NCBI GenBank assembly: GCA_910589415.1
Contig: OU342632.1
Coordinates: forward strand, 13,581,507-13,645,506
Source: Malachius bipustulatus
Lineage: Eukaryota; Arthropoda; Insecta; Coleoptera; Melyridae
DNA: 64,000 nucleotides
Direction: 5' to 3'
The notes under the pieces are model-generated. The model saw only the letters and a program-made list of their open reading frames with translations, ran no database searches and was not told where the DNA came from. Below, one piece after another: positions 10,400 through 21,510 of the stretch. Numbering within the stretch: position 1 is the first letter of the stretch; each line of letters opens with the position of its first letter. The position numbers and the translations under genes were made by a program.

Positions 10400-12895
10400 T
10401 TAGGGAACCATGTCACCCACTTTGAATTCAGTGACTTGCTTTGTTTGGCGACAGATTTTACATTTTTCCTCTCTATTTCTAAGACTCTCCCGAGCAATTA
10501 TTATGATATCTTGCCCCTCAGATACCTCTCCTGGAAATTCAATGTTCTTGATGAAAGGGTTTGTCTTTTTAATTCCAAAGTGCACTTCTACCGGAGCAGA
10601 ACCTATACTATCATGATGTGCATTCTTCAGCCATGGTTCCACCTCCTTCAATAAATGCGCCCATTTTTGGTGTGAATCGTAACAATAAGCCCTTAAACTG
10701 CGACCAATTTCTTTATTTTTATTTAGAAGATCACACAATTTACTTTTTTCACATGAGTCTAGCACGTCGGTTTGTTCCACCACTTCTTCACTTTGTCCAC
10801 TTGAATAGTTTTCCTTTATATGTTTTGTTTCCTTCTTAAATTCTGCATAATTAATCTTCACCCCCCTCTCGCGCATAATACAATCATCATATTTAATCTC
10901 AATTGCTTGATCATTAAACTTTCCCTTTAAAACAGCTAGGTTAGAATTAATTTCGATTTCGTGTTCAATTATAAAATCATAGCCAAGTATGACGCTTTTT
11001 ATAAGGTTTGGCACTACCAGACAAGGAACCAAAATTGTCTGTCCATTTAATTTCATTGGAAGTTGGATTTGTTGATTTACCTTTTGACTTCGACCTTTAA
11101 CAGCACCCACTAAAGTAACGCCTGACGCTGATAACATTAACAGACCCTTATTTATTTTTTTAATTTCATCTACTAAGTTTTCAGACACACAACTGATTTG
11201 TGCTCCTGTATCGATCAATGCTGATACTAATATTCCTTCAATCTTTATCTGAATCGTGGGACATCCCGGAACAGCTGGCAACGTCTCATCACTTTCATTG
11301 AGCAGTTCATCTTCTATTTGGTTAAACGTTGTGCAGATCTGAACGCACCCTTCATCGCTCACCTCGACTTTATTATCTTCGGTCAAGTATTCACTTCCAC
11401 TACAGCCGTTATCACCGCAGTCTGGTTCTTTTGCTGTTTTAACATCACATGAATTCTCGCTCTGCAGGTGGATATGATTTATTTGGCGATGAGAATTTTC
11501 TCTTCGGTACGAATCGTTTCCAGCAGGCGTCGGTGCATTCCTCTCAGGGTTCGGTTTTCTCCACGAATTACCATCGGTTACATTATTATTTCTATACTGG
11601 TTACTTCGACCATACGTCATTTGATTATTCCTATCTGGCTCTGTACGTGAAACCCTATTGCTATTTTCATTTCTCACGTAGTTATTATTATTTCCAAAAT
11701 TCCGGGATTCATTTCTATCATTTCGACTTGGATTATTATAAGCCGTTTCGCGACTATGGTTTCGCGCATAATTTGAACGTCTTTGTAATGCATTTTCTAA
11801 GTCATCTAACTCTCTTAAATATTTTTCAATTAAATATGGATCACCCAAACTATGAATTGGCAGGTTATTCCTAACTTGAGGTGGAAAATGCGTAACTATC
11901 ATAGTAGCCAATTCGGAATCTCTCGGTGGGTATCTAAGATAGGACGCCTCTTTCATTGTTTTCAAAAAATAATCCGACTTCGACATTTTCCCGTCAAACT
12001 CCCCATATTCGATATGTCGTAAGAGTTCCCTTTCCTTTGAAATCGGCCAATAGCGTTCCAAAAATTCATCTTCGAATTGTATATAGGTACAAATCTGTAC
12101 TTCTTTCCATTCTAACCAGCTCTTTGCACCACCTACTAACAGTTTTGATACTAAATTTAACAGTTTATCATTCGGGACCATTGCCTCTTTAGCAATTTTC
12201 CGAAAATTCCGAAGGAATTGGACAGGATGAATTTTTGAGTTCAGATCAAATTTTAATTCGAAACCTCCTAAATCCCTAAATAATGACAGATATAAGTGTG
12301 AATTTGTATTACTCATGGTGTAATTATCTCCTCGGATATAACCACTACTCTCCTCCTTCTGATTGACATTCACACCCCCCTTATGATTGAAATTCACACT
12401 CCCCTTAATGTTTTCTCTGTCATAACCCCTTTCTTCACTTTCTCTATACTGATTTTCATACTTAACTGGGTTTATTCCATCAAATTCTGTTATTTCTTGT
12501 ACAACATTCCTCTGTTCCTGGCTTCTTTTGTTTATACTATCCCTTACTAACCTGTCTCCTACATTCAGTTTATCCCAACTGTTTATTAATTTCTCAGTCA
12601 CTGACACTAAAAACTCTTCATTTGACTTTTTCAAATTTTCTTCAATACCTCTCATGTTCTGATAAATTTGGTTCATTAAAAACTCATTATTTGATGTTAT
12701 CATGTCTTCCCCAAAAACTACCTGATTTGAATTTTGGACATTTTCCACACCCCCTTCGTCATTATTTGACCCTACAGCAATATTGGTTGCACTGTCTGAT
12801 TTTGACAGTTCTCCCTTATTAGTTTCACTAACATTGGAGATTGACTCCTCCGCTTTACCCGCCTTAGACATTGCTCTAGTTATTATCTTATCCAT
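10400..12895 (-). CDS. Gag-protease fused to integrase C-terminal end
   Basis: 831 codons from an ATG 145 bases inside the 5' LTR. Residues 1-200 are polar and low-complexity. Residues ~205-370 form a capsid-like region (FRDLGGFELKF, WLEW, FLERYW), typical of retrotransposon Gag. Residues ~370-470 are Asn/Arg-rich and basic and probably bind RNA; no CCHC knuckle is seen. Residues ~545-660 are a retropepsin-like protease with the active site DTGA at 562-565 and a later ILGYDF. Around residue 728 the protein jumps from the protease-RT linker (LCDLLNKN) straight into the last part of integrase (GRSLRAYC, HQKWA, HDSIG, VHFG). The RT, RNase H and integrase catalytic core are gone, yet the frame is kept. 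The frame ends early in the barrel domain by frameshift. A cleavable Gag-protease precursor is plausible; expression is not shown. Confidence 0.85.
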   Translation of the reverse strand: MDKIITRAMSKAGKAEESISNVSETNKGELSKSDSATNIAVGSNNDEGGVENVQNSNQVVFGEDMITSNNEFLMNQIYQNMRGIEENLKKSNEEFLVSVTEKLINSWDKLNVGDRLVRDSINKRSQEQRNVVQEITEFDGINPVKYENQYRESEERGYDRENIKGSVNFNHKGGVNVNQKEESSGYIRGDNYTMSNTNSHLYLSLFRDLGGFELKFDLNSKIHPVQFLRNFRKIAKEAMVPNDKLLNLVSKLLVGGAKSWLEWKEVQICTYIQFEDEFLERYWPISKERELLRHIEYGEFDGKMSKSDYFLKTMKEASYLRYPPRDSELATMIVTHFPPQVRNNLPIHSLGDPYLIEKYLRELDDLENALQRRSNYARNHSRETAYNNPSRNDRNESRNFGNNNNYVRNENSNRVSRTEPDRNNQMTYGRSNQYRNNNVTDGNSWRKPNPERNAPTPAGNDSYRRENSHRQINHIHLQSENSCDVKTAKEPDCGDNGCSGSEYLTEDNKVEVSDEGCVQICTTFNQIEDELLNESDETLPAVPGCPTIQIKIEGILVSALIDTGAQISCVSENLVDEIKKINKGLLMLSASGVTLVGAVKGRSQKVNQQIQLPMKLNGQTILVPCLVVPNLIKSVILGYDFIIEHEIEINSNLAVLKGKFNDQAIEIKYDDCIMRERGVKINYAEFKKETKHIKENYSSGQSEEVVEQTDVLDSCEKSKLCDLLNKNKEIGRSLRAYCYDSHQKWAHLLKEVEPWLKNAHHDSIGSAPVEVHFGIKKTNPFIKNIEFPGEVSEGQDIIIIARESLRNREEKCKICRQTKQVTEFKVGDMVP

Positions 12896-13013
12896 TTCAG
12901 ATCGCTGTCACAAATTCATTATCATTGGATCATTCGAGATATAATAATTAATTATAATGGGCTTCGCTTTGTTTCCAGGGTTCTCACAATTTATCTACGA
13001 TTTTCAAACTTAT

Positions 13014-13034
13014 CGAGCCCCGCGTTGTGGGCCA
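13014..13034 (-). other. Primer binding site candidate
   Basis: Five bases inside the 5' LTR, the minus strand reads TGGCCCACAACGCGGGGCTC. The TGG start and the GC-rich body fit complementarity to a tRNA 3' end; the tRNA was not identified. Confidence 0.55.
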
Positions 13035-13039
13035 ATTTA

Positions 13040-13626
13040 TGTGCTCGTGCTAAATGTTGGGCGCCTTTAAAACAATTTGACCAGCTCTTTTACAAAAGAC
13101 TCTTATGAGTTTTAACAAAAATCCTTATCTCAGTTCACATGGGTTATGTGAAACCCTCAAATCAAAACGATAACCCTTTTATCTTTAACATTTATAATCA
13201 GTGCTTACCATACAAACATAAATCTTAACTTAATAACAAACTTAGTTTGCTTCTTTCTTCTGGGCCCTATGATATTATTCCATCGGTACTCCGTATGGAT
13301 TATGATTCTTCTTTGATTTGGTTTTATGTTACCTTCCTTCAGAAGTCTAAGAAATTTGTCCAGTATTGTTGCTATTTCTCTTGGAGAATTATCTTCAATA
13401 ATATAGTTTCAAATTCTTGATCTAATAGATCTTCTAGGTCTTCTTCAATAATAATCAGACGCTGGCTTTTCTACTACCGCTGACGCCGCTGACGCCGCGT
13501 TCTCCTGTCTACCCTCTAGTATTACCGACTGAGTCCCTAACAACAACAACATGACTTTTCAACAATCTAAAATGGACTCCTGTAACTTGGCGTTTTTACC
13601 CAGGACTGCAACCCATATCGAGTGCA
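13040..13626 (-). repeat. 5' LTR
   Basis: Collinear with the 3' LTR; carries the element promoter by analogy with other LTR elements. The outer end abuts the GTCT duplication at 13627-13630. Confidence 0.92.
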
Positions 13627-13630
13627 GTCT

Positions 13631-14480
13631 TATAACCATACTAGAAACAAAGTATAATTATTACAGACAGCACAGGTACCTACTGACTTTCTCCCAAGTC
13701 TAAATGACAACTTTCGTGAAATAAGGAGACACGTTTGAGGTAAAGTGAACTCTAACGTTTGTTAGTTGCGAGTTCGGATTAGAGGTGTTCAAAGCTTGAC
13801 TAATTCCAACTGCACGATTGGTACTTAGCATCCGAGGCAGCTTCTTCTCTTAGCAAGTTCACGAAACATTTTTAATCATTAAATTTTGACTTCTAAAATT
13901 TCCTTAAAAACATGCATACCTATCTGCTATGATTCAAAAATCTGGACACTGTATGTACAAAATCTGTGTAGAAAATGTGTGGCACTCTGTGTGCAGTAAA
14001 AAATTTCAAATAATAACTGACTTTGTTCTAAGCTTTGTGTACATCTGAAGAGGATCCTATAGTCGGACTCGGTCTAAATAGTGGCACGTAGCAGCTAAGC
14101 ATACATGCTCAAAATATTTGTATCTTCTCATGACTCTCATGAACACACTGACAATATTTGAATAGTTAAAAAAGTCCGTATTATGCGTCTGATTAATTCA
14201 TCCCACAATTAATTAAAAACGCCACAAGATTATTCTTCAATGGCGGCTAAATGTGAAAGACAACGATAGACTGATTATCATGACGTTAATAAATTGCTTC
14301 AGATGTCAGTGGTTATTCTCAAAAACTCGGTCACGTTTCATTATTGCGTACTTTGTGATTTTGACATCCAGACAGGTATTTAATTTCTTGCAAATAATAA
14401 TATCAAAATATAATATTTCACCCACGCTTTGTTTTGAACTTTTATAAGTTATAGTGGTAGTGGTAACGTTTAAAGAAATT
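13631..14480. other. No gene seen
   Basis: Unique-looking AT-rich sequence between the LTR element and the first fold-back. A 64-codon frame at 14253-14447 shows no family resemblance. Confidence 0.45.
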
Positions 14481-15754
14481 TATACAGGGGTCCCTGAATT
14501 GGTGTTACAAACTAAAAGGGGGCATAGTACGTCCAAAAAAATTCAAATTTTTTTTTTAAACATACCCTTTAAAATGCACCGTTTTTGAGATACAGGGTGT
14601 TTAAGTTGAAAAAATTAATTCGTTTTTTGCGGATAACTTGGGAACCGCTTGTCGCACGGATACCAGCTTTTGTACAAACAGGAACCTTAAAAAAATAATA
14701 ATTTCTAATGCGAAATGATTGACTTTGCATAAAGCAGTGGCGGAGATTTTGGGGTTGACAAAGTTTTTTCGCCCCTATTTTCTACGCCACTGGGAAGATA
14801 GATGCTTTGGAAACATTTTATAAAATTTTGGAGTTTTTTACGCAAAAAATTATTCTTTGTAATTTTTTGTGAAACTAACCATTTTGGAAAAAAAGGGCAT
14901 TTTATGATCAAAAAATTAAACTCAAAGACACAAAATTTTAATGCATTGGAAAACCATTGACACCATAACGAAAGATAAATTGAATTTTAATGATTGTTAT
15001 TAACAAGATTCAATTTAACAAAACTCTAAGTATTAACAATTTCAAAATTTTTAACTTTTTTTTAACAAAGGTTTTTTTGTCACTATTTTCTACGCCACTG
15101 GGAAGATAGCTGCTTTGGAAACATTTTATAAAATTTTGGAGTTGTTTACGCAAAAAATTATTCTTTGTTAAAAGAAAAGTTAAAAATTTTAAAATTGTTA
15201 ATACTTAGAGTTTTGTTAAATTGAATCTTGTTAATAACAATCATTAAAATTCAATTTATCTTTCGTTATGGTGTCAATGGTTTTCCAATGCATTAAAATT
15301 TTGTGTCTTTGAGTTTAATTTTTTGATCATAAAATGCCCTTTTTTTCCAAAATGGTTAGTTTCACAAAAAATTACAAAGAATAATTTTTTGCGTAAAAAA
15401 CTCCAAAATTTTATAAAATGTTTCCAAAGCATCTATCTTCCCAGTGGCGTAGAAAATAGGGGCGAAAAAACTTTGTCAACCCCAAAATCTCCGCCACTGC
15501 TTTATGCAAAGTCAATCATTTCGCATTAGAAATTATTATTTTTTTAAGGTTCCTGTTTGTACAAAAGCTGGTATCCGTGCGACAAGCGGTTCCCAAGTTA
15601 TCCGCAAAAAACGAATTAATTTTTTCAACTTAAACACCCTGTATCTCAAAAACGGTGCATTTTAAAGGGTATGTTTAAAAAGAAAATTTGAATTTTTTTG
15701 GACGTACTATCCCCCCTTTAAGTTTGTAACACCAATTCAGGGACACCCTGTATA
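14481..15754. mobile_element. Fold-back element, ~580-bp arms
   Basis: 14481-15062 and 15177-15754 are near-perfect inverted copies. The outer ends read tatacaggg and ccctgtata; a 68-codon frame is repeated identically on opposite strands. The ~114-bp spacer is itself a partial copy of the arm (acgccactgggaagata, aagattt-like block). The 'cgtagaaaatagggg' and 'cgccactg' blocks are shared with other fold-backs here. No transposase is seen; it is probably a non-autonomous DNA element. Confidence 0.85.
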
Positions 15755-15773
15755 TTAAATAAGTTTATCCGTC

Positions 15774-16575
15774 AAATCCGATAGTTCTGATTTTTGCAGA
15801 CTTGTTTATGATTGACCTAATGAATAATCCAAGTTTGTGATCTCGAGCGCCGAACACAACTTTGTCAAAAATCGAAAAAACTGCGAGAAAATCGTTTCTT
15901 TTTATTTTGGCGATTATAACCCTAAAGGACTAGTTTTTGAAAAAACTTTCTTCAGACTTTTTCAAAGTAGACTAAATTTTCTACAATACGATACTGGAAC
16001 AGTCTCTGTTGACCCAATATAGTTTCCTAGATTAACGCCCGTATTCACAAACGATAATTTCCTAAATAATTACGTAATCAATTATCCTCATTTCATTCTA
16101 TTGCGAAAAAACTGCATATCTCCATCTCACTAATTTAAATAATTACGTAATTATTTAGGAAATTATCGTTTGTGAATACGGGCATAAGCCTTTCAAAGTT
16201 TATCATTTTTTTCGAACTTCGCAATTTTTGCAATTCTTCATTCCGCTGAAGTTATTTGAGTGACGTCTAAAATATTGCAAAAAATAAAAAAAAAAAGTTT
16301 GAAAAAAAAATTATAAACTTTGAAAGGTTTAATCTCGGAAACTATTGGGTCAACAGAGACTGCTACAGTATCATATTGTAGCAAATTTAGTCTACTTTGA
16401 AAACGTTCTAAAAAAGTTTTCAAAAACTAGTCCTTTAGGGTTAAAATCGCCAAAATTAAAAAAAAAATTTTTTTCGCGTTTTTTTGTTGCGTTCGGCGCA
16501 CGAGGTCACAAACTTGGATTATTCATTAGGCCAACATCATAAACAAGTCTTCAAAAATCAAAACTACCGGATTGG
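15774..16575. mobile_element. Fold-back element with a nested MITE
   Basis: Begins 20 bases after the previous fold-back. Left arm blocks (aatccgatagtt, gacttgtttatga, aatgaataatccaagtttg, tgttgaccc) recur inverted between 16330 and 16575. The left arm is interrupted at 16037-16183 by a MITE; without it the arm (gattaa then cctttcaaag) matches the right arm, so the MITE arrived later. Confidence 0.8.
16037..16183. mobile_element. 147-bp MITE, TIR gcccgtattcacaaacg
   Basis: Nearly perfect inverted ends of ~40 bp (gcccgtattcacaaacgata, then atttcctaaataattacgta). Flanking TAA on both sides would be a 3-bp TSD of PIF/Harbinger type. A second copy lies at 20801-20906. Confidence 0.8.
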
Positions 16576-16768
16576 ACTCATACTGCCCCATACTTTCAGG
16601 CGACAAAATTACTGGACTATTAGGGAAGTTATTTTTTGTTTGTATGTATAGGTATATCAAGTTATTAAGTTCTGAATTTGCGAAATTATGACAATAATAA
16701 TTATTATATTTCATTTCCTCCTAGAGATTAACAAAAAAAAATGTACACCAAACTTAATAGTTATTTAC

Positions 16769-16893
16769 ATTACAAGCTACGAAAGTTCACTTTTAGGTGC
16801 GAGGTCTTTTGAATAGCCGAGGCGAAGCGTAGCGTAGCCGAGGGTATTTAAAACTCCGAGCACCTGAAAGAGCTTTCGTAGCGTGTAATGTAT
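16769..16893. repeat. Imperfect palindrome with GC-rich centre
   Basis: cattacaagctacgaaag at left is inverted as ctttcgtagcgtgtaatg at right. The centre (gccgaggcgaagcgtagc) is much more GC-rich than the surroundings. A short MITE is the likeliest reading. Confidence 0.6.
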
Positions 16894-17133
16894 TAAACTT
16901 TTCATTCTCCCCTTGCCATATTGAACCACGGATTAAGAAGAAATGAGTAAAATAATACGATTCAGTGATAACAATGGAATTATTATAAGGTGCCATGTTT
17001 TTAACATTACCATAGTAACGATAGTTTTAAATTATTAATTTATGACACTGTCAAGTTTAAAACTCTGTACCGCTATATTTTCAGAATCTTTGATCGTAGT
17101 TCAGTTCAAAATGAATTTCATTCAAGAAGCTGC

Positions 17134-17205
17134 AAATTCCAGTAAATCTTTCTGGAACATACAATAATAATTATTTGTATGTTCCAGAAAGATTTACTGG
17201 AATTT
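17134..17205. repeat. Perfect 31-bp stem, 10-nt loop hairpin
   Basis: 17134-17164 and 17175-17205 are exact reverse complements (aaattccagtaaatctttct at the outer side) around taataattat. The arms are unusually perfect for so small an element. It could be a minimal MITE or a small-RNA precursor; both are inference. Confidence 0.8.
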
Positions 17206-17700
17206 TTTATTGTAGTTTTACATTTAATTTTCCATCTAAATAAACGTTAATCAAACTGACATTTCTACTTTTTTGTCCAGGCCACGAAAGTTTTTCATAG
17301 CTAGCAACCACCTAGCAACCTATCACCTAGGATGTTTTACTTTCGCTTTCGGTCGTCTTATCAATTATGGCATCCATAAGCAAAACAATAATATAGTCCA
17401 ATAAAGTCTAAAAAGTCAGACGTCAACATTGGTTTTGAATGAGAATTAAATGCACAACACAGAGGATAGAATGTCATTACGTGAATAAATTTTATGTAGT
17501 TGTCAGTGGCTCTCAAACTGACGTAAGCGGTACAATTCATTTTTTGAATGATTCCTTCAATAATTATTACGCTCGTTCACAACTTGACAATTAACTGTTT
17601 GACATTTTCTGGTGAAATTAAAAATATTAATTCGGACGGTTAGTAAGACGTCACATCTGACTTTTTAAAGTTAATCCTACTATACCACATATTCGAAATT

Positions 17701-18682
17701 ATACAGGGTTAGAACTATTTAAAGGGGCACTACAGGGATATCCTAAACCATTGAAGATACGAGGTCGGTTAAATTAGAGAAAAGGTGCGCTATTTTGTGG
17801 CCATCTCGAATCCGTCATAACATGCAAGATATTTGTAACCGTTCCTGAAATATCCTGAAAAAACTGAAAAATCGAGATTTCTTATTTTTGCCGTATCTTT
17901 CTTACAATTGGAAATTAATAAATAATTTTCCGTAGGCTTACACAAGCCGTCATGAGCTATTTATCTGACGTTTTAAAAAATTTCAAAGCCCACTAGATCC
18001 CAGAGTTTTCATAGTCAACTTTCGTTTTTCTTATGGCCGCTATATTATTTTTTTATGTCGTTCAATAAGAAAAAATTAATGGAAACCAAAAATTAATAAA
18101 CATCAGAAAAAAAAAATGGAAAATTTTTCTTCTTCTTTTTTCAAAGAAAAACAGAAAATTTTTCGCTGAAATAGGTCAATATGGAGTCATTCTGCTTGCC
18201 TTATAGTTTTTTTTTTAATTTCTCTATGATGTTAGGTCTAAAAAATTGTCTTTTTTTAGGAAAAAAGAACACTTTTTTTTATTATTTTTCGAAGTTTAAT
18301 AATTTTTGGTTTCCATTATTTTTTTCTTAAAAAATTATATGGCGGCCATAAGAAAACCAAAAGTTGACTATGAAAACTCTGGGATCTAGTCGGCTTTGAA
18401 ATTTTTTGAAACGTCAGATTAATAGCCCATAACGGCTTATGTAAGCCTACGGAAAATAATTTATTAATTTCCAATTGTAAGAAAGATATGGCAAAAATAA
18501 GAAATCTCGATTTTTCAGTTTTTTCAGGATATTTCAGGAACGGTCACAGATATGTTGCATGTTTTGACGGATTCGAGATGGCCATAAAATAACGCAACTT
18601 TTCTCTAATTTAACCGACCTCGCATCTTCAATTGTTTAGGATATCTCTGTAGTGGCCCTTTAAATAGTTCTAACCCTGTTAT
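17701..18682. mobile_element. Fold-back element, ~400-bp arms
   Basis: Outer ends atacagggttagaactattt and its inverse at 18655-18682. The arms share gatatcctaaaccattgaag, gaaatctcgatttt and cgtaggcttaca blocks, and meet in a T/A-rich centre near 18120-18290. No coding region. Confidence 0.85.
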
Positions 18683-19071
18683 AGTGGACGTAAAAACAAT
18701 CAAATGACACCAATAATAAAAAATGCGAAATATCAAGCAATGTCAATGCACTTTCTTCCAAAATGACACTTAAAATAAAAAAGGAGTTATTCCGAAAATA
18801 AAAAATTTAAGTGTCTCAACTTTTTTCGGGAAATTTCGGGAACGATCAAAAATATCTTCTATGTCTTCACAGATTTAGCAGATTTAGCAGGAGCAGATTT
18901 AAGTCAATCAGCTCTGTATCTTTTAGCGATTACAAGTTACTCATAATAGTGAACTCTGACATAAGGGACACTTGTATAGCATATAGTTGTTATAGAAATT
19001 AGGGTCTCAAAATTAGGAATAAATGAGGCCCAAAAGAGGAATGTCAATTGAAAGGGTGCTTAGGATGTGAC

Positions 19072-19490
19072 CACACCAAAAGTCCTGACGTCTAGTAGGC
19101 GATCCAGGGGCGAGGGGGTGAGAAGGACCTAATTTTTGTGTTTTCGCCTATTCCTCGAAAACGGTGAATCAGAGGGGAAAAGTTCAATAAATGAAAACCT
19201 ATAGGTTTAATTTTATACCTTTTATTCTATAGTTTTTTTCAAATTCTCAACTGTTTTGAAGCTAAATATTTTAGACGATATCAAAGAATTTTTGATGGAT
19301 AATGGGTGAAATGATCGAGAGTAGCTATTTTTGTGGAGCGTATAGCTCAAAAAACGGTTGGGAATTCGTAATTTTTCCCTACGATGCACTGTTTTTGAGA
19401 TTTAACCGAAAACCCAAAAGTGGAACATTTCCCCTCGTCTCCCCCTCCCCTCTTCCGGTTCATCACTTAGACGTCAGGACTTTTGGTATG
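19072..19490. mobile_element. Short fold-back element
   Basis: accaaaagtcctgacgtcta at 19074 is inverted at 19468-19488. The interior has further partial pairing (cgagggggtgagaagg against tcgtctccccctcccc). Confidence 0.7.
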
Positions 19491-20800
19491 CTTACTCACT
19501 AAACATTCTGAACAAGTTTTTTGGGAATTGCTCAGGTACTTGCTCACGCACTTTACACCTTCTTCCTTGACTGGACTATACCTATTCGAATTTAATTGAT
19601 TAAGCATCGTAGCTTCCAGCTATCGTAATTATTTTGGTATTGTTCCTATAAATCTATAGTCTTTGAATAACATTATATTAGTGTTTTTTTGAAAATAGTT
19701 CGTCGTCTAATAATAACATGAACAAAAAAAATTACTTACTTGGCGACTTGAGAATTTGACATTATACTGTAGGTTTAACTCGACCTGCAATTATTGTCTA
19801 ACTCAAAAACTATTATTAGTGGAGGTAAAATAGTGGAGTAAACTATTATAAGGAACTTATCTTTAGTGTAGCTTTTGATACTGTTATATTTGTAACTTTT
19901 AACATTTGGCTAGTACATACATATTTAAAGGGTAAACTTTTAAGGGTAAAAATGCATAAATGAAATCTGCATGAATAAATAATTTTTTTTAAACCTTGCA
20001 TCCTGGGCATCAGTTATCTATCGTGTTTATTGACTCATCAATTAGCTCGCGATAGTGTAAACTCTTGTGAAACCTGTCAGACGTACATGCGAATCACGTG
20101 CCCTGTCAATATCAGATGAACACGAACTATCAGGACTTGAATGGCGATGTACTTGAACTGCTTCAGAGTTATTTACCTACTTTGTAGTAGCAGCATCATT
20201 GGGAATCTGAAACCACGATTTCATTTCGCCTCACGACACGAAGCTTTCCACCTTATATCTCAAACTGTTTGACTACATTGCGATTTCTAAGCAATATCGT
20301 TGCCTCTTTATTATTCTAATACAGTTTTCCGACAAAGAGACCATAATATATGATCGAGAATCGCTGCTTATGCCCAACAGTTGAAGATATGAAATTGGGT
20401 CTAGTTTCGAGAGACGAGATTGATGCGTCGCTATACTTAATCTCCGTGGAGTGGCTGCTAACATCATTACCCAACCATAATTGATTGATCAAAATAAAGT
20501 CGAACCATCATACTATGGTTTTCATATTCTTCTTATTTTAGAATGTTACCACAGAAAGTTGGCATTTTTGTATTAGTAATGTTTTCTGGAATCATGCGAA
20601 ATTAGATAGAATACAGTGGGCCATATGATTTCCCTTCTATTAAATGTTAACAACTGTCATTAAAGGCTTAACGTTAGTTTTTTTTTTTTTGAACTTATGA
20701 TTTCTCTTTCATTAAGTAGTTAGAGAGTGTCATTAATGATTATTTTTGAATAATATTTAAGACAACGGAGGATGATGTTTAAAAAATTCATTACACTTTT
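19491..20800. other. No gene seen
   Basis: 1.3 kb without recognised coding or RNA features; short frames only. Confidence 0.45.
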
Positions 20801-20906
20801 GCCCGTATTCACAAAGCGTTCTGGCCCTGTAATATCTTGCAAATAATTAAATGAATGAGATGGAGATAACGTAATTATTTGGTAATTATCGTTTGTGAAT
20901 ACGGGC
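20801..20906. mobile_element. 106-bp MITE, second copy of the gcccgtattcac family
   Basis: Ends gcccgtattcacaaa and tttgtgaatacgggc, with the internal ataacgtaattattt shared with 16037-16183. The left arm is degraded after 15 bases. The flanking TAA seen at the first copy is not evident here. Confidence 0.75.
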
Positions 20907-21510
20907 ATTTGACAGTTAAAAATGTCAGAATAAAACTAATCAATTGACGCGAACTGTGATACCTCATCTAGTTCGACTTGGAAATAACAAACTGTACGAC
21001 TCAAATCCCATGAAATTACATTTTAGTCACTATAGTCAGGATCAGTGTGGCATAATAAGAAGAAATGTTTGTTGTTTTACCATTAATGAAAAATAAAGCG
21101 AAATCCATTACAATAATTTATTTATTTAAAATGAAATAATATCGTAACTTTGCCATCATTAAAAGCAACCTTTTTGTTTTGCAGATTTCGCAGGTACCTA
21201 AAAAAATAAAGCAACTATTACCAAATTAATCTGTTGAAATTCTAAGTACCAACCTGCATGGTACTGTAATTATTCAACAAATTCCTCAACATTTTCTGTA
21301 AGTGTTAACGGTGATACCTAATTCATTTTCTGAAAAAGAAAGAACATCTTTAACAGGCGTAAATTAAATAAGCGAAACATGTGTTTCAAAGCTTTTTTTT
21401 GTACATAACAACAGGCATGAATGAGCTAGAAATTTTCAAATTGTTAACGTTGCAAACAAATAATAGATGGGTATTATCGGGAAAAAAAGTCTGGTGTGCA
21501 GACCTCCTAA
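20907..21510. other. No gene seen
   Basis: AT-rich filler without recognised features. Confidence 0.4.

Larger units (their letters stand above)
9285..13626 (-). mobile_element. Young Ty3/gypsy-type LTR retrotransposon with pol deletion
   Basis: Two 587-bp direct repeats (9285-9871 and 13040-13626) differ at one position that I could see. Both start and end as TG...CA, and they are flanked by GTCT on both sides (9281-9284 and 13627-13630), a 4-bp TSD. On the minus strand the 5' LTR is followed by a primer-binding-site candidate, one long frame (gag, protease, end of integrase), a polypurine tract and the 3' LTR. Near-identical LTRs imply a recent insertion. At 4.3 kb it lacks RT, RNase H and most of integrase, so it must be mobilised in trans, if at all. 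Confidence 0.92.

Noticed and set aside
11449..11874. 141-codon plus-strand frame rich in Tyr/Phe/His
   Set aside because: It is the antisense of the Asn/Arg-rich part of the gag frame.
9285..13626. Possible endogenous virus with env
   Set aside because: No envelope-like frame exists; the element holds only gag, protease and an integrase remnant.
14705..15529. Two identical 68-codon frames on opposite strands
   Set aside because: They are the same sequence seen twice through the inverted arms of a fold-back and resemble no protein family.
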